Source: an uncultured Eubacteriales bacterium
GTDB lineage: Bacteria; Bacillota; Clostridia; Oscillospirales; Oscillospiraceae
Direction of reading: 5' to 3'
Length of the DNA: 7,609 nt
Assembly: GCA_900549645.1 (NCBI GenBank)
Contig: URPD01000067.1
Coordinates: 1 to 7,609, forward strand
The translations under genes and the position numbers were made by a program. The notes beneath the pieces were generated by a model that ran no database searches, was not told where the DNA came from, and saw only the letters and a list, made by a program, of their open reading frames with translations. This document shows, piece by piece, positions 6,028 to 7,609 of this stretch; position 1 is the first letter of the stretch, and each line of letters begins with the position of its first letter.

Positions 6028-6056
6028 TTGAAGTGTGACGCGGCTTCTGGTATAAT
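6028..6056 (+). promoter_or_regulatory. SigA-type extended -10 promoter of the MBL-fold hydrolase gene
   Basis: TTGAAG (6028-6033) and a perfect TATAAT (6051-6056) are 17 bp apart, with TGG directly before the -10 (extended -10). The predicted start is near 6063, so the mRNA would begin at about the ribosome binding site AAAGGGGG (6063-6070) and have a leader of only about 16 nt. The -35 lies 10 bp from the -35 of the divergent vanY promoter. Confidence 0.8.
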
Positions 6057-6078
6057 TACCCGAAAGGGGGCTGATTGT

Positions 6079-6693
6079 ATGAAACTTACATGGTGCGGAC
6101 ATTCCTGCTTTCTGCTAGAGAGCCGCAGCGGCTCGGTCGTGTTTGACCCGTATGCGCCCGGCAGCGTTCCGGGGCTGGTTCTGCCGACGCTGAGGGCGGA
6201 CGCCGTGATGTGCAGCCATGAGCACGCGGATCATTTTTATCCCGAAGGCGTGGAGCTGAGCGGGCGGAAGCCCGATTTTGAGATACGGCAGTTCGACTGC
6301 TGGCACGACGACGCGAAAGGCGCGAAGCGCGGCAAAAACATGATGACGCTTGTGGAGGCGGACGGCCTGCGCGTGCTGCATATGGGCGACCTTGGGCACA
6401 TGCTCAGTCCGGAGCAGCTTGCGGCGCTTGGCCGCGTGGATGTGCTGATGATCCCGGTCGGCGGGTTTTACACCATCGACGCGCGGCAGGCGGCGGAGCT
6501 TGCGAAAAAAATCGCGCCCGCGGTGACGGTGCCGATGCACTACCGCGGAGACGGCTTCGGATATGACGTCATCGCGCCGGTCGGGGACTTCCTGCGGCTG
6601 ATGGACAATGTCGTCATGCTCGACGGTAACGTTATTGAGCCGGAGAAGCTTGGCGCGCCGGTCGTCGCCGTCCCGAAGTGCCCGCGTGGTTGA
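6079..6693 (+). CDS. MBL-fold metal-dependent hydrolase (UlaG/UPF0173-like)
   Basis: This is a 204-residue metallo-beta-lactamase-fold protein of the short UlaG/UPF0173-like type, predicted cytoplasmic and binding one or two metals. The fold and ligands are visible: N-terminal MKLTWCGHSCFLLE, D23 in FDPY, the core SHEHADHF (46-53; H47, H49, D51, H52), H76 in CWHDD, D104 in HMGDLGH (101-107), and H154 in PMHYRGDGFG (152-161). The catalytic set appears complete. The substrate is unknown; relatives act on phosphodiesters or lactones, and many are uncharacterised. The frame is open upstream to 5974, but the ATG at 6079 is the true start. It has AAAGGGGG 8 nt upstream, gives the canonical N-terminus, and a strong promoter lies inside the would-be extension. 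The stop overlaps the -35 of the cysE promoter. Confidence 0.88.
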   Translation: MKLTWCGHSCFLLESRSGSVVFDPYAPGSVPGLVLPTLRADAVMCSHEHADHFYPEGVELSGRKPDFEIRQFDCWHDDAKGAKRGKNMMTLVEADGLRVLHMGDLGHMLSPEQLAALGRVDVLMIPVGGFYTIDARQAAELAKKIAPAVTVPMHYRGDGFGYDVIAPVGDFLRLMDNVVMLDGNVIEPEKLGAPVVAVPKCPRG

Positions 6694-6718
6694 CAGCACC
6701 GCGAATGTAGTATATAAT
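6690..6718 (+). promoter_or_regulatory. Perfect-consensus SigA promoter of cysE
   Basis: TTGACA (6690-6695) and TATAAT (6713-6718) are both exact consensus hexamers at the ideal 17-bp spacing. The -35 box includes the TGA stop codon of the upstream hydrolase gene. Transcription should begin near 6725, leaving an untranslated leader of about 130 nt before the cysE ATG. That is long enough to carry regulation. A promoter this strong suggests that control is exerted after initiation or by a repressor. Confidence 0.88.
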
Positions 6719-6764
6719 ATTCCTATATAAAAGATAGGGATTAAGAAGCTTGGAGAGACAAACA

Positions 6765-6872
6765 ATGGCATATCGAAGCCTCCCTTGGATCGAGCGATGT
6801 ACCGGCTCCCGCATAAAATGTTACGGCGCATCAATCAATGTAAACGAGGGAGAATTATGTTTAAAGATTTAA
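6765..6872 (+). CDS. Possible 35-codon leader peptide (upstream ORF) of cysE, with three Cys codons
   Basis: A short frame within the cysE leader starts at ATG 6765 with GGAGAG (6752-6757) 7 nt upstream and ends at TAA 6870-6872, 13 bp past the first base of the cysE ATG, in a different frame. It encodes 35 residues with Cys at 12, 19 and 32; the TGT of Cys32 overlaps the cysE ATG (TTATGTTT). No family is recognised. Codons CTCCCT (6780-6785) are exactly complementary to AGGGAG (6847-6852), which includes the cysE ribosome binding site. CTCCC at 6806-6810 could pair there too. Ribosome movement on this ORF could therefore expose or hide the cysE start. This is inference: a chance ORF of this length is quite possible, and no T-box or SAM riboswitch motif is present. 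Confidence 0.35.
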   Translation: MAYRSLPWIERCTGSRIKCYGASINVNEGELCLKI

Positions 6873-7525
6873 AAGAAACAATCGAAGCCTATAAGGCGCG
6901 CGACCCGGCGGCGCGCAGTTCGCTGGAAATATATTTTCTGTATCCCGGCCTGAAGGCCGTGCGCAGTCACCGCAAAGCGCACTGGTGTTATGAGCACAAC
7001 CTGAAGTTCTTGGCCAGATTCATTTCACAGCGCAGCCGTCACCGCACGGGCATAGAGATTCACCCCGGCGCGAAGATCGGCAAGCGGCTGGTCATCGACC
7101 ACGGCATGGGCATCGTGATCGGAGAGACCGCCGAGATCGGCGACGACTGCCTGATATATCACGGCGTGACGCTTGGCGGCACGGGCAAGGATGTCGGCAA
7201 GCGCCATCCGACCATCGGGAACAACGTCCTGATCGGCGCGGGCGCAAAGGTGCTGGGGCCGTTCACCGTCGGGGATAACAGCCGCATCGCGTCGAACTCC
7301 GTGGTGCTCAGCGAGATACCGCCGGACAGCACGGCGGTCGGCGTACCGGCCAAGGTCGTGAGAATCGCCGGGAAGAAGGTCAACTACGTGGGCGATGTCG
7401 ATCAGGTCAGCGTATCCGACCCCGTGAGCACGGAGCTTGCGGCGCTGCGCCGCGAACTCAACGAGCTTCGCAGAAAGGTCGAGGGGGACGCAGTCTGCGA
7501 GGAGCCCGCCGAAGCGGAAAAATAA
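6857..7525 (+). CDS. cysE: Serine O-acetyltransferase CysE
   Basis: CysE makes O-acetyl-L-serine from L-serine and acetyl-CoA, the first step of cysteine biosynthesis, in the cytoplasm. This 222-residue protein is the shorter Firmicutes form. The N-terminal helical domain (1-65) has DPAARSSLEIYFLYPGLKAV and H-RKAHW. The left-handed beta-helix follows, with GIEIHPGAKIG (65-75), DHGMGIVIGETA (81-92; catalytic H82), YHGVTLGGTGK (101-111), KRHPTIGNNVLIGAGAKVLG (115-134) and GVPAKVV (162-168). The C-terminal tail includes a heptad-like STELAALRRELNELRRKVEG (191-210), as in the Bacillus enzyme. The start is ATG 6857, with GAGGG (6846-6850) 6 nt upstream. The frame is open to 6785, but the extra residues have no family match. 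No cysK is in view, and no terminator is visible before the following IS-like end. Confidence 0.96.
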   Translation: MFKDLKETIEAYKARDPAARSSLEIYFLYPGLKAVRSHRKAHWCYEHNLKFLARFISQRSRHRTGIEIHPGAKIGKRLVIDHGMGIVIGETAEIGDDCLIYHGVTLGGTGKDVGKRHPTIGNNVLIGAGAKVLGPFTVGDNSRIASNSVVLSEIPPDSTAVGVPAKVVRIAGKKVNYVGDVDQVSVSDPVSTELAALRRELNELRRKVEGDAVCEEPAEAEK

Positions 7526-7554
7526 AGAATGATAAAATAATCCCACCGGACTTT

Positions 7555-7609
7555 TGAAGTGACCCCGAAAAGTTAGACAAATATTTATAGAGAAAATTGT
7601 TCAAGCAGC
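7555..7609 (+). mobile_element. Probable left terminus of an IS3-family insertion sequence, truncated by the window
   Basis: The sequence starting TGAAGTGACCCCGAAAAG (7555-7572) and running on into TTAGACA closely resembles IS3/IS150-group termini, which typically read TG...TGACCCC.AAAAGTTAGACA. The remaining bases are AT-rich, unlike the flanking genes. The first transposase ORF would be expected just beyond the window, so only the terminus is seen. It starts 29 bp after the cysE stop. Assignment rests on remembered terminus patterns; a solitary or degenerate end cannot be excluded. Confidence 0.5.

Noticed and set aside
5974..6078. Longer N-terminus for the MBL-fold hydrolase
   Set aside because: The extension contains both divergent promoters, lacks a ribosome binding site at 5974 and has no family match. 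The ATG at 6079 has a good site and the canonical N-terminus.
6785..6856. In-frame upstream extension of cysE
   Set aside because: The first start would be TTG at 6785 or ATG at 6797, without a convincing ribosome binding site, and the residues do not resemble CysE N-termini.
6725..6856. T-box or SAM riboswitch in the cysE leader
   Set aside because: The leader is only about 130 nt. It lacks the T-box GGUGGNACCGCG-like sequence and terminator pair, and lacks SAM riboswitch core motifs.

Overview
The window looks like chromosomal DNA from a high-GC member of the Clostridia, most likely an Oscillospiraceae/Ruminococcaceae-type gut bacterium. This is inferred from the gene content: a YlmC/YmxH-type sporulation protein, a Noc/ParB protein with a Firmicutes-type C-terminus, a Bacillus-type CysE with a coiled-coil tail, strong AGGAGG-like ribosome binding sites and SigA-type promoters. 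The coding DNA is GC-rich. The promoters and leaders are clearly AT-rich by contrast. No rRNA, tRNA, CRISPR array or prophage is visible.

Layout. (1) 1-935: the 3' two thirds of rarA, an AAA+ replication-fork maintenance ATPase, cut by the window edge. (2) 1015-1860: a ParB/Noc-family DNA-binding CTPase gene, followed by a perfect 13-bp hairpin that covers the ribosome binding site of the next gene. (3) 1920-2198: a small PRC-barrel protein of the YlmC/YmxH family. (4) 2207-4708: a promoter and a tightly overlapping three-gene operon, hflX, a GNAT acetyltransferase gene, and a YigZ/IMPACT-family gene, joined by 4-nt and 8-nt overlaps. (5) 4709-5070: a gene-free stretch of about 360 bp packed with palindromic repeats. 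It holds a nested hairpin element, a 129-bp MITE-like element with nested inverted repeats, and flanking imperfect direct repeats. It ends in a strong, probably bidirectional, terminator at 5071-5119. (6) 5121-5927, minus strand: a membrane-anchored VanY-type D,D-carboxypeptidase. (7) 5989-6056: back-to-back divergent SigA promoters driving vanY leftward and a metallo-beta-lactamase-fold hydrolase rightward. (8) 6079-6693: that hydrolase. (9) 6690-6718: a perfect-consensus promoter whose -35 box overlaps the hydrolase stop codon. It leads into a leader of about 130 nt that carries a possible 35-codon leader peptide with three Cys codons, then cysE (6857-7525), the first enzyme of cysteine synthesis from serine. 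(10) 7555-7609: what looks like the left terminus of an IS3-family insertion sequence running out of the window.

Most genes are ordinary housekeeping functions: replication-fork and chromosome upkeep, ribosome rescue GTPase, cell-wall trimming and cysteine synthesis. No new multi-gene system is evident. The points worth a second look are regulatory and repeat-based: the possible Cys-rich leader peptide overlapping the cysE start, the hairpin hiding the YlmC ribosome binding site, and the dense repeat cluster between yigZ and vanY.
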